Source: Nitrosomonadales bacterium (GTDB taxonomy: Bacteria; Pseudomonadota; Gammaproteobacteria; Burkholderiales; Gallionellaceae). Taken from it: a DNA stretch of 64,000 nt. Below the pieces are notes generated by a model. It ran no database searches. It worked only from the letters and a program-made list of their open reading frames with translations, and was not told the DNA's origin. Position numbers and translations under genes: made by a program. The stretch spans positions 1,116,001 to 1,180,000 of the forward strand of contig JACRNY010000001.1 of assembly GCA_016214695.1 (NCBI GenBank). Reading direction: 5' to 3'. The first letter of the stretch is position 1. Each line of letters starts with the position of its first letter. Positions 1-8,073 of this stretch are shown one piece after another.

Positions 1-114
1 CAAGTTCTTGTCGGCGATCACCACCAGCGGCAGGTCATGCCCGGCGAGTTGCAGGCAAAGGTCGGGGCCGATGCCGGCAGGCTCGCCAGCGGTGATGGCG
101 AGGGGTTGCGGCAT
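1..114 (-). CDS. pdxA: 4-hydroxythreonine-4-phosphate dehydrogenase PdxA (N-terminal fragment)
   Basis: Only the first 38 codons are in the window; the gene runs off the left edge. The reading starts MPQPLAITAGEPAGIGPD, the glycine-rich N-terminal signature of PdxA, which oxidises 4-phosphohydroxy-L-threonine in pyridoxal phosphate synthesis. The start ATG shares one base with the surA stop (TGATG), so the two genes are translationally coupled. The order lptD-surA-pdxA is the conserved proteobacterial one (in E. coli rsmA follows). Identity is secure from the motif plus context; nothing can be said about the catalytic part. Confidence 0.9.
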   Translation of the reverse strand, partial: MPQPLAITAGEPAGIGPDLCLQLAGHDLPLVVIADKNL

Positions 115-1415
115 CAGTTCGCCGCGCTGCGGTATTCGATGAATGCGCGATCGCGCAACTGACGCAGCCAATCCTGGAAGGCATCGTCAGACTTGAACGA
201 ACGGATGGCGTTGCGGGCACGCTGGCGCTTCTGATCCACGCTGACATCGGTGTTGCGTCGTTCCAGCACCTGGATCAGGTGCCAACCGAACCCTGATTGC
301 ACCAGACCGCTCACCTGGCCGACTTTCAGTGCATCCATCCCGCCTTCGAATTCCGGCACCGTTTCACCGGGCGACAACCAGCCCAGATCGCCGCCTTGCG
401 ACGCACTGCCGTCCTCGGAATGGAGCTTGGCCTGTTCGGCAAAATCCGCACCCTTGTCGATACGCTGCTTGATCTCCTGCAAACGGGCCTTCGCCTCATT
501 CTCGGGGACCAGTTCGCTGGTCTTGATCAGAATGTGGCGCGCATGCGTCTGGGTGATGACGACAGGCGCGTCCTTGCTGCGGCGATCCAGCAGCTTGATG
601 ATATGGAAACCGTTCGGACTGCGCAGCACCGGGCTCACCTCGCCCGGTTTCATCTTCTGCAGCGCTTCGGCGAACAGCGGCGGCAGGCGGTCTGCCGGAC
701 GCCAGCCGATCTCACCGCCCTTGAGCGCATCCTGGGCATCGGAAAAGCCCGCCGCCACCTGGGCGAACGGCGCTCCGCCGCGCAACTTGGCCAGCGCCTG
801 GTCGGCACGATTGCGATAGGTCTGGATCTTGTCTGCGCTGGCCTGCTCCGGGACGACCACGAGGATGTGCGCCAGCTCCAGTTCCTCGCCCTTGCCTTCC
901 TGGCGCTCCTGGTTGCTCAGATAATTGTCGACGTCGTTCTCGCTGATGACCAGCTTGCTGTCGACCTCGCGCTCGCGCAGGCGCACAGAAATCATTTCAT
1001 TGCGCACTTCTTCGCGGAATTCCCTGAAATCGGTTCCGTCCTGCTCCAGCTTGCTGCGGAAGGCCGCCACCGACGGGAATTTGTTCTGTTGTGAGATGCG
1101 CAGGATGGTCTTGTCCAGTTGCGCATCCTCGATACGCAAGCCGCTCTCCCTGGCGAACTGCGCCTGCAACATTTCTATGATCATGCGTTCCAGCACCTGG
1201 CGCTCCAGAATGTTCCGGTCCGGCAAGGCGGTCTTCTGCTTCTGCAGCATCCTCGTGACACTGACCATGCGCTTGTCAAGCTCGCGACGGGTGATGACAT
1301 CATCGTTCACCACCACTTCGACGCGATCGACGGTAACGCGCTGCCTCTGCGGTTCTGCCGCGGAGGCAGCGATGGCAAAGGTGGCCAACAGGACGACGAG
1401 GATTTTTCTCAGCAT
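114..1415 (-). CDS. surA: Periplasmic chaperone / peptidyl-prolyl isomerase SurA
   Basis: A 433-residue protein, the usual SurA size. It opens with a Sec signal peptide (hydrophobic stretch about 4-18, cleavage after SAAA near residue 20), then the SurA N-domain (about 25-170) and two parvulin rotamase domains (about 178-280 and 288-388), each with the family signatures HIL, GGxxGW and GFHII/GWHLI. SurA escorts unfolded outer-membrane proteins, including LptD, across the periplasm to BamA. It lies 23 bases downstream of lptD and overlaps pdxA by one base, so it is probably transcribed with both. No key segment is missing. Confidence 0.97.
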   Translation of the reverse strand: MLRKILVVLLATFAIAASAAEPQRQRVTVDRVEVVVNDDVITRRELDKRMVSVTRMLQKQKTALPDRNILERQVLERMIIEMLQAQFARESGLRIEDAQLDKTILRISQQNKFPSVAAFRSKLEQDGTDFREFREEVRNEMISVRLREREVDSKLVISENDVDNYLSNQERQEGKGEELELAHILVVVPEQASADKIQTYRNRADQALAKLRGGAPFAQVAAGFSDAQDALKGGEIGWRPADRLPPLFAEALQKMKPGEVSPVLRSPNGFHIIKLLDRRSKDAPVVITQTHARHILIKTSELVPENEAKARLQEIKQRIDKGADFAEQAKLHSEDGSASQGGDLGWLSPGETVPEFEGGMDALKVGQVSGLVQSGFGWHLIQVLERRNTDVSVDQKRQRARNAIRSFKSDDAFQDWLRQLRDRAFIEYRSAAN

Positions 1416-1438
1416 GTTCTCTTTCGGTTAATGGTGAT

Positions 1439-3655
1439 TCAACGCAGGCCCTGTACGGGCTGCTCGGCAGGCAAACTGTTCAGCTTGGTATAACCCGACA
1501 CACTGTTGCGCAAAGCGTCCAGCGGGTCGGAGCCGATGCGTACCAGGTCGTTCAATTCCAACTGCAGGAAGACGCCGGTGGAACGTTCACGGGTGGCGGT
1601 CGTGAAGCTTTGCGCCACGAAACGCATCGCCCAGCAGGCCTGATTATACTCAAGCCCGGCCAACGCTTCCAAAGAACGCTGGTCCTGCAGGGAGTAGTTC
1701 AACCGCGCCACCCCGTGCCAGCGGGAGTACAAGGGCCATTGCCCCGACACATCCGCCTGACGCAATGTGTTGCGGGTGAAACGGTAGCCGAAATTGAACA
1801 GTTTTCCTGCCTCGGGATTGTAACGTGCCCTGACGTTATACGATTCCGTATGCGCCTGATTCGGGTTGTACTGGTACAGGCTGTCCAGCGACCAGGCTCT
1901 GGTCAGTTTTCCGCCGATACTGAGCAGGATATCCGAACGGCTGGTGTTGCCTGTCGGCGTGGCCAGGTTCACCCGTGGTGCTGTGAAGCTGAAGCGTTCT
2001 CCCAGCATCACACGCAAGCGCTCGCTGCCATCTTCCGCATCGATCACCCGCGATGTCAGCGCCAGCGTGGCCATGTTGGCATCGCCCACGCGGTCGCTGC
2101 CGAAGAAGCGGTTCTCGGTGAAGATCTGGCCGAAATTGAAGGGTGCCTGGGCAGAATCGAAGTTGGGCAACTGGCTCTGGTCGCGATACGGCACATAGAC
2201 ATAGTAAAGGCGCGGCTCCATGGTTTGTACATAGCCGTTACCCAGGAATGAATCGTCGCGCTCGAACACCATCCCTGTGTCGGTACTGAAGATAGGCAGC
2301 GTACGCGAAGCATCCGGTAGGGCCTTTTTGTTGTTCAGTCCCATCCTGTATTCCGTGTGATGCACGCCCAGCTTGGGCGTCAGGTAGTAGCCGGGATCAT
2401 CCAGCAGCGGATAACTTATCGAAGGATAGAGCACCAGGCGTTGCGCATTTATCTTCGTGTCGTGACGGAAATCCACATATTCGTTAGCGGCAACGATGTT
2501 GGCGCCCGCCAGAGTATTTTGCGCGTTCAGATTGACCTGCGGCTGACGGCGATAGGGAAGGGCCACCGGCGCAAGCGGGTCCTGCAATGTCTGATAGCGT
2601 TGCACGCGCGCCGATGCGTTCCACCAGCCAGCCCCATAGGTCAATACACCCTCGCGCAGCAGATTGGTCTGGGACGTTCCGCTCACCAGCGTGGACAGGT
2701 CGCGGAAATAATCGTCATCGGACACGCGATTGATATTAAGCGCAGCGCCGACGCCCTCGCCCAGCGAATGGGTGTGCTTCAGCGTCGTGCGGTGACGCTG
2801 CATCCTGCTCAAGCGGTCATAGGGCAACACATCGTAATGGATCTCGCCGGCATAACTCGCCTTCATATAGCGGAATTCGTTGTTGAGTTGGGTCCCGCGC
2901 TTGGCGATCATGCGTGGCATGATGGTCGCATCGTAGTTCGGCGCGATGTTCCAGTAATAGGGCAGGGTCATCTCGGTGCCGCCCTTGTTGGTGCTGCCGA
3001 AAGTCGGCCCGAGGAAACCGGAACGCCGGCTGTCGTTCAGGGCGAAGTCCATCCACGGTGTGTAGAGTATCGGCATACCCTTGAATTCGACCCGCGCGTG
3101 ATGTGCCACTCCGACCTGGGTGGTGCGATCGATGTCGAGGCGGCTCATACGCAGCAGCCAGTCGTCGTTTCCGGCCGGGCACGTGGTATAGGTCGCATCG
3201 TCGAAGACGTAATTCATCTTGCCCTGGATATGCACGGTTTCCGCTTCGCCGCGGGCATGGTTCTCGCTGAATTCGAATTGCGGCTTGAACATCTCGCCGA
3301 TATAGCTGTCCAGGTTCAGCTTCAGCACCGGGCCCGTGACGATCGAACCGGGCTGCTCGATCCGCACCGATCCTTCCGCAAGCACATCCTTGCTCTCCTG
3401 GCCGTAGAGCAGATGTCCGGCACTGATCACCTGACCGCTCTGGCGCAACTCGACATTGCCGTTGGCCTCGAGCATATCGCCCTTCCTGGCTTCCACATGC
3501 TGCGCGCTGATGAAAGCTGCCGTGCCCTCCGTGGCGGCGGGTGAGCTCTTGAAAGTACGATCCAGTTTCAATGGCAACGCGGCATCCTCGGCGAGGCCGT
3601 GCAACGGAATTGTTCCAAGCAGGAGGAGCGCGACTGGTTTAAAGCGGAAACGCAT
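1439..3655 (-). CDS. lptD: LPS-assembly protein LptD
   Basis: I place the start at the ATG at 3655 (MRFRFKPVALLLLG), which gives a clean signal peptide; a longer open frame upstream to 3721 has no signal-like N-terminus. The 738-residue product has an OstA/LptA-like periplasmic domain (about 50-210) and a C-terminal LptD beta-barrel. It inserts LPS into the outer leaflet with LptE. The translated protein has just two cysteines, one in a TTCPAG motif in the N-domain and one in QACWAM near the C-terminus. E. coli LptD has four. The pair matches the interdomain disulfide positions. Divergent from amgK; surA follows. Confidence 0.96.
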   Translation of the reverse strand: MRFRFKPVALLLLGTIPLHGLAEDAALPLKLDRTFKSSPAATEGTAAFISAQHVEARKGDMLEANGNVELRQSGQVISAGHLLYGQESKDVLAEGSVRIEQPGSIVTGPVLKLNLDSYIGEMFKPQFEFSENHARGEAETVHIQGKMNYVFDDATYTTCPAGNDDWLLRMSRLDIDRTTQVGVAHHARVEFKGMPILYTPWMDFALNDSRRSGFLGPTFGSTNKGGTEMTLPYYWNIAPNYDATIMPRMIAKRGTQLNNEFRYMKASYAGEIHYDVLPYDRLSRMQRHRTTLKHTHSLGEGVGAALNINRVSDDDYFRDLSTLVSGTSQTNLLREGVLTYGAGWWNASARVQRYQTLQDPLAPVALPYRRQPQVNLNAQNTLAGANIVAANEYVDFRHDTKINAQRLVLYPSISYPLLDDPGYYLTPKLGVHHTEYRMGLNNKKALPDASRTLPIFSTDTGMVFERDDSFLGNGYVQTMEPRLYYVYVPYRDQSQLPNFDSAQAPFNFGQIFTENRFFGSDRVGDANMATLALTSRVIDAEDGSERLRVMLGERFSFTAPRVNLATPTGNTSRSDILLSIGGKLTRAWSLDSLYQYNPNQAHTESYNVRARYNPEAGKLFNFGYRFTRNTLRQADVSGQWPLYSRWHGVARLNYSLQDQRSLEALAGLEYNQACWAMRFVAQSFTTATRERSTGVFLQLELNDLVRIGSDPLDALRNSVSGYTKLNSLPAEQPVQGLR

Positions 3656-3715
3656 GGTGCGGGGCAGATATATTAAGGTGCTAAAATCGCACAAATCCAT
3701 CATTAAGGCAATCAA

Positions 3716-4771
3716 ATGCAACGCCAGGAACAGCTTACCAAGTGGCTTTCAAGCCTCTATCCCGACGCAAGATTCACTATCGCACCCGCTTCGGCCGATG
3801 CCAGTTTCCGCCGCTATTTCCGCGCCACCTTTGCGGATGGCAGCACGAAAGTGGTGATGGACGCGCCGCCTCAGCATGAGGATTGCAAGCCCTTTTTGCA
3901 TATCGGCAAGCTGTTCGAGGAAGCCGGCACCCACGTTCCGCATGTCTATGCGCAAGACCTGGCGCAAGGTTTCCTGTTGCTGTCCGACCTTGGCAACACC
4001 ACCTACCTGCAGGCGCTGGCTGCAGATACTGCGCCCGGTCTCTACGGCGCCGCGACTGATGCATTGATCAAGGTCCAGCTCGCCTCAAAGGAAAATGAAC
4101 TGCCGCCCTACGACGAACCGCTGCTGCGCCGCGAACTGAACCTGTTCCCCGAGTGGTATATCGCCAAACACCTCGGCATCACGCTCAGCGACAAACAGCA
4201 AGCCAAGCTGGAAGAGGTGTTCAAACGCATCCTCGCCAACAACCTCGCCCAGCCCTGCGTGTATGTTCATCGCGACTATCATTCGCGCAACCTCATGGTG
4301 ACCGAACCCCCTCACCTCAATCCTCTCCCAAAGGGAGAGGAAGCAAACGTGAGAAGCGATTTTCAATCCCTGCCCGGCATCCTCGATTTCCAGGACGCCG
4401 TGTATGGCCCCATCACCTACGATCTCGCCTCGCTGTTCAAGGATGCCTACATCAAGTGGGAAGAGGATGAGGTCATGGACTGGCTGATCCGCTATTGGGA
4501 AAAGGCGCGCAAAGCCGGCCTGCCGGTGCGCGCGGACTTCGGCGAGTTCTACCGTGACTACGAGATGATGGGCGTGCAGCGCCACATCAAGGTGCTGGGC
4601 ATCTTCGCACGCCTGTATCACCGCGATGGCAAAGATGGCTACCTGAAGGATATGCCGCTGGTGATGGAATATCTGGTCCGCGCTTGCGAACGTTATATCG
4701 ACCTCAAGCCCCTGCATAATTTGCTGATAGAGCTGGATCAACACGCTGCCAAGGCCGGAGCCGCTTCTTGA
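3716..4771 (+). CDS. amgK: N-acetylmuramate/N-acetylglucosamine anomeric kinase AmgK
   Basis: 351-residue aminoglycoside-phosphotransferase-fold kinase. The catalytic loop HRDYHSRNLM (about residues 184-193) and the metal-binding ILDFQDA (about 220) are intact. AmgK phosphorylates the anomeric carbon of MurNAc or GlcNAc in the recycling route that bypasses de novo UDP-MurNAc synthesis; MurU, the next gene, uses the product. The layout pdxA-surA-lptD / amgK-murU is the one known in Pseudomonas. Oddity: between the catalytic loop and the DFQD motif there are about 19 extra residues (about 197-215, containing PLPKGEE) encoded by a short palindromic repeat. They sit between two conserved motifs, probably in a surface loop. 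Confidence 0.9.
   Translation: MQRQEQLTKWLSSLYPDARFTIAPASADASFRRYFRATFADGSTKVVMDAPPQHEDCKPFLHIGKLFEEAGTHVPHVYAQDLAQGFLLLSDLGNTTYLQALAADTAPGLYGAATDALIKVQLASKENELPPYDEPLLRRELNLFPEWYIAKHLGITLSDKQQAKLEEVFKRILANNLAQPCVYVHRDYHSRNLMVTEPPHLNPLPKGEEANVRSDFQSLPGILDFQDAVYGPITYDLASLFKDAYIKWEEDEVMDWLIRYWEKARKAGLPVRADFGEFYRDYEMMGVQRHIKVLGIFARLYHRDGKDGYLKDMPLVMEYLVRACERYIDLKPLHNLLIELDQHAAKAGAAS
4305..4360 (+). repeat. Palindromic repeat inserted in frame in amgK
   Basis: The core is a perfect 8-base inverted repeat CCTCTCCC-AAA-GGGAGAGG at 4322-4340. It is flanked by CCTCACCTCAAT on the left and GCAAACGTGAG on the right. The GGGAGAGG...GCAAACGTGA part recurs in the amgK-murU spacer (about 4869-4897), which shows this is a mobile or spreading repeat and not native amgK sequence. 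The reading frame stays open through it. The exact borders are estimated from where AmgK similarity resumes at PGILDFQD. Confidence 0.75.
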
Positions 4772-4897
4772 TGCTGCGCTCGCAGCATAGCCCCTCACCC
4801 CAACCTCACCCGCAAGGGGTACGCCGGTGGGTGCCCCGCTGCTGCGCAGCGACCCCTCCGCAGTCTCCCGCTTGCGGGAGAGGGGGCAAACGTGAAA
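4771..4897. repeat. Composite palindromic repeats in the amgK-murU spacer
   Basis: Directly after the amgK stop there is a hairpin ATGCTGCG-CT-CGCAGCAT (4771-4788). It is followed by CCCTCACCCCAACCTCACCC and, near the right end, CTCCCGCTTGCGGGAGAGGG (about 4863-4883). The latter is the same family as the elements inside amgK and mpl. No gene fits in the spacer. The first hairpin has no T-run, so it is a poor terminator, and amgK and murU could still be cotranscribed. Confidence 0.65.
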
Positions 4898-4909
4898 GGC
4901 ATTCTTAAG

Positions 4910-5623
4910 ATGCACGCCATGATTCTGGCTGCCGGACGCGGCGAACGCATGCGTCCCCTCACCGACCATACGCCCAAGCCGCTGTTGCAGGCGGGCGGCA
5001 AGGCGCTCATCGTCTGGCATATCGAACGGCTGGTGCATGCCGGCATCACCGACCTCGTCATCAACCATGCCCACCTCGGCGTCCAGATAGAGCAGGCTCT
5101 CGGTGACGGCAAACAATTCGGCGCGCGCATCCGTTATTCGGACGAAGGCACGGCGCTGGAAACCGCTGGCGGTATCGCCTTCGCTCTGCATCTGCTGGGA
5201 GAGCAGCCGTTCGCCGTGGTCAACGGCGATATCTACTGCGATTTCGATTTCACCCACCTCCCCGCCCGCGCCGCCGCGCTCGCCAACAGTGCCGACATGG
5301 CACATCTGGTACTGGTGGATAACCCCGAGCACAACCCCAAGGGTGATTTCAGCCTGCAGGATGGCCGCGTAACGAACCCGGCACTCAGCACTCAGCACTC
5401 AGCACTGACTTTCAGCGGCATCGGCCTGTACAAGCCGCAGCTGTTCGCCAGCATTGCGCGCGGCAGCAAGGCGCCGCTCGCTCCCTTGTTGCGCGAGCAG
5501 ATCGCCCTGGGCAAAGTCAGCGGCGAACACCACTGCGGTGCCTGGGTCGATGTCGGCACGCCGCAGCGGCTGGATGAACTCGACAAGCAACTGCGCGCGT
5601 CGCAGAATGCCGGACATGCCTGA
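4910..5623 (+). CDS. murU: N-acetylmuramate alpha-1-phosphate uridylyltransferase MurU
   Basis: The start is taken at the ATG at 4910 (MHAMILAAGRGERMRPLT); an in-frame ATG at 4892 lies within repeat-derived sequence. The 237-residue nucleotidyltransferase carries the sugar-nucleotide pyrophosphorylase signature AAGxGxRMxPLT and KPL at the N-terminus, and VNGDIYCDFDF with the metal-binding Asp around residue 105. It makes UDP-MurNAc from UTP and the AmgK product. A heptamer tandem repeat interrupts the protein around residues 157-166 (ALSTQHSALT) just before the conserved TFSGIG. The 3' end overlaps pepP. Confidence 0.9.
   Translation: MHAMILAAGRGERMRPLTDHTPKPLLQAGGKALIVWHIERLVHAGITDLVINHAHLGVQIEQALGDGKQFGARIRYSDEGTALETAGGIAFALHLLGEQPFAVVNGDIYCDFDFTHLPARAAALANSADMAHLVLVDNPEHNPKGDFSLQDGRVTNPALSTQHSALTFSGIGLYKPQLFASIARGSKAPLAPLLREQIALGKVSGEHHCGAWVDVGTPQRLDELDKQLRASQNAGHA
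5381..5406 (+). repeat. Heptamer tandem repeat (GCACTCA)n inside murU
   Basis: The unit GCACTCA is present 3.7 times without interruption (5381-5406), inside the murU reading frame. Because 7 is not a multiple of 3, gain or loss of a single unit would shift the frame; the present copy number keeps murU open. The encoded NPALSTQHSALT stretch is low-complexity and follows no conserved motif. Confidence 0.85.
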
Positions 5624-6920
5624 TTCCGCCCTCCACGCCGAACGCCGCAAACGCCTGCAAAGCCGGATGGAGCGAGGTATCGCCGTCATCCCCACCGCAG
5701 CGGAAGTGGCGCGCAACGCCGATACCCATTACGACTACCGCCACGACAGCCATTTCTACTATCTCACCGGCTTCGCCGAACCCGAGGCGGTGCTGGTGCT
5801 GATCGCGGGCGAAAAGATGCAAAGCATCCTGTTCTGCCGCGAAAAAAACGCCGAGCGCGAGATCTGGGACGGTTTCCGCTACGGTCCGGATGCGGCAGCA
5901 GAGAAATTCGGTTTCGATGCGGCCTATCCGATCGCGCAGCTGGACGAGAAGCTCATCGAGCTGATGGGCAACCAGCCGACCCTGTCCTACCCGGTCGGTG
6001 CCGATGCCGGCTGGGATGCGCGCTTGTTGCGGCTGCGCGAGGCGGTAAAGGCCAAATCCCGCAGCGGCATCCGGCCCCCAGGCGAGATCCGCGACGTGCG
6101 CGAACCGCTGGCCGAGATGCGCCTGATCAAGGATGCGAGCGAACTGGATATCATGCGCCGTGCCGCCGCCATCTCCTGCCAGGCCCACCGCCGTGCCATG
6201 CGCTTCACCCGCCCGGAACGCTACGAATACGAAGTCGAAGCCGAACTGCTGCACGAGTTCTGCCGCCACGGCGCGCGCCAGCCTGCCTACACCAGCATCG
6301 TCGCCGGCGGCGCCAACGCCTGCACCCTGCACTACGTCGGCAACGATGCGCTGCTCCGCAATGGCGACCTGCTGCTCATCGATGCCGGTTGCGAACTGGA
6401 CAGCTATGCCTCCGACATCACCCGCACCTTCCCGGTGAACGGCAAGTTCAGTCCCGCGCAAAAGGACGTGTACGAGATCGTGCTGGCCGCCCAGACGGCA
6501 GCGATCTCCGCCGCCAGACCGGGCAAATTGTGGATGGCACCGCACGATGCTGCCCTGCGCGTGCTGTCGCAGGGCTTCATCGACCTCAAACTTTGTCAGG
6601 GTTCGGTAGAATCCGTACTGGAGACGGAAAGCTACAAACAGTTCTACATGCACCGCACCGGCCACTGGCTGGGTTTGGACGTGCACGATGTCGGCGAGTA
6701 CAAGGTCGGCGAACAATGGCGCCCGCTGCAGGCCGGCATGACGCTCACCGTCGAACCGGGCTGCTACATCCGCCCGGGCGACAATGTGCCGAAGGCACTG
6801 TGGAACATCGGCATCCGCATCGAGGACGATGTGCTCATCACCGCGCAGGGCAACGAAGTGCTCACGCAGGATGCGCCGAAAACGGTTATTGAGATCGAGG
6901 AGGTCATGCGTCATGAATGA
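5616..6920 (+). CDS. pepP: Xaa-Pro aminopeptidase PepP
   Basis: 434 residues from the ATG at 5616 (MPDSALHAERRKRL); the ATG at 5607 is an alternative. Both overlap the end of murU. The N-terminal creatinase-like domain is followed by the pita-bread metallopeptidase domain. The five metal ligands are visible in their motifs: the two Asp in LLIDAGCELDSYASDITRTF, His in HRTGHWLGLDVHD, Glu in TVEPGCY and Glu in GIRIEDD. It removes N-terminal residues ahead of proline. It precedes ubiH with an 8-base overlap, as in the E. coli pepP-ubiH operon. Length matches the family (about 440). Confidence 0.95.
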   Translation: MPDSALHAERRKRLQSRMERGIAVIPTAAEVARNADTHYDYRHDSHFYYLTGFAEPEAVLVLIAGEKMQSILFCREKNAEREIWDGFRYGPDAAAEKFGFDAAYPIAQLDEKLIELMGNQPTLSYPVGADAGWDARLLRLREAVKAKSRSGIRPPGEIRDVREPLAEMRLIKDASELDIMRRAAAISCQAHRRAMRFTRPERYEYEVEAELLHEFCRHGARQPAYTSIVAGGANACTLHYVGNDALLRNGDLLLIDAGCELDSYASDITRTFPVNGKFSPAQKDVYEIVLAAQTAAISAARPGKLWMAPHDAALRVLSQGFIDLKLCQGSVESVLETESYKQFYMHRTGHWLGLDVHDVGEYKVGEQWRPLQAGMTLTVEPGCYIRPGDNVPKALWNIGIRIEDDVLITAQGNEVLTQDAPKTVIEIEEVMRHE

Positions 6921-8073
6921 ATCCAGTTGCGATGTCGCGATCATCGGCGGCGGCCCGGTCGGCGCTGCCCTGGCCATCGCCCTGCAGGGCAACGACCTGA
7001 ACGTGGTGCTGCTGGAAGCGCGTGAATCGGCGATCAACACCACCGACCCGCGCTCGCTGGCGCTGTCCTACGGCACCCGTCTGTTGCTGCAGCGCCTGCA
7101 CGCCTGGGACGCCATCCCCAACGTCAGCGGCATCAAGACCATCGAAGTGACGCAGAAGAACTCTCCCGGCCATACCACCCTGCGCGCAGGGGAACTGAAG
7201 GTATCCGAGATGGGCTATGTGCTGCCCTATACCGCGCTGCACGCCGCATTGCAGCAGAGCCTGCAGCGTTCCGATGTCCATTGCCTGTACGGAGCGGTCG
7301 TCAGCGAGCTCGACAGCAAGATGGAACACACCACACTCACCTACACACATGGGGGCGAGGAACACAAACTCACCGCTCGGCTCGCCGTGGTCGCCGAAGG
7401 CGGCAAGCTGCTGGAAGCCTCGCATCCCCCCGAGATCACCGACTACGGCCAGAGCGGCATCATCGCCCACGTCACCTGCTCGCATCCCGACGACGGCGTC
7501 GCCTTCGAACGCTTCACCCCGCAGGGGCCGATGGCGCTGTTGCCCTATACCGACGGCTACGAACTGGTGCTGACCGCCGCGCACGACAAGGCGCAGGAGA
7601 TGCTGGCCTGGGACGACGCGACCTTCCTGCGCTATCTGCAGGACCATTTCGGCGACCGCGTCGGCACCTTCACCGGTATCGGCAGACGCGACTGCTACCC
7701 GCTGCGGCTGAAGCGCGCGCCCGATCTCACCTTCCCGCATACCGTGCTCATCGGCAACGCCGCACAGACCCTGCATCCGGTGGCCGGTCAGGGTTTCAAC
7801 ATGGGCATCCGCGACGCCTGGGAACTGGCGCAGGTCATCCTCGACAGCGCGCCGGACAATATCGGCTCGGCCGCGATGTGCGCCGCCTACCGCAAGTCGC
7901 GCCGCATCGACCGCAACGCCGGCATCCGCTTCACCGACGGGCTGGTGCGCCTGTTCTCCAACGAATTGCCGCTGCTGGGCCACGTCCGCTCCGCGGCGCT
8001 GACCCTGCTGGATTGCATACCCCCGGCCAAGAAATTCGTGGCGAAACGAATGATGTTCGGAGCGAACGGATGA
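6913..8073 (+). CDS. ubiH: UbiH/UbiF-family FAD-dependent ubiquinone hydroxylase
   Basis: 386 residues from the ATG at 6913, which follows a GAGGAGG-like stretch in the end of pepP. The FAD-binding GGGPVGAALA is at about residues 10-19. The second flavin motif is present as IGNAAQTLHPVAGQGFN, typical of the UbiH/UbiF/VisC family. The enzyme hydroxylates the aromatic ring of a ubiquinone precursor; the pepP neighbour suggests the C4 position (UbiH), but family members are hard to separate by sequence alone. The stop overlaps the next start (ATGA). Confidence 0.88.
   Translation: MNESSCDVAIIGGGPVGAALAIALQGNDLNVVLLEARESAINTTDPRSLALSYGTRLLLQRLHAWDAIPNVSGIKTIEVTQKNSPGHTTLRAGELKVSEMGYVLPYTALHAALQQSLQRSDVHCLYGAVVSELDSKMEHTTLTYTHGGEEHKLTARLAVVAEGGKLLEASHPPEITDYGQSGIIAHVTCSHPDDGVAFERFTPQGPMALLPYTDGYELVLTAAHDKAQEMLAWDDATFLRYLQDHFGDRVGTFTGIGRRDCYPLRLKRAPDLTFPHTVLIGNAAQTLHPVAGQGFNMGIRDAWELAQVILDSAPDNIGSAAMCAAYRKSRRIDRNAGIRFTDGLVRLFSNELPLLGHVRSAALTLLDCIPPAKKFVAKRMMFGANG

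Noticed and set aside
4085-5398. 437-codon open frame spanning amgK and murU in reverse
   Set aside because: It crosses repeat DNA and two well-supported genes on the opposite strand.
5381-5406. CRISPR-like direct repeats
   Set aside because: The units are 7 bases, contiguous, without spacers.
5517-7043. 508-codon open frame opposite pepP
   Set aside because: Shadow of pepP, which has all its metal ligands on the other strand.
7281-8069. Extension of the first cyclase upstream to 7281
   Set aside because: That part is an alternative frame of ubiH with Arg/His-rich content; the FAD motifs of UbiH are in the other frame.
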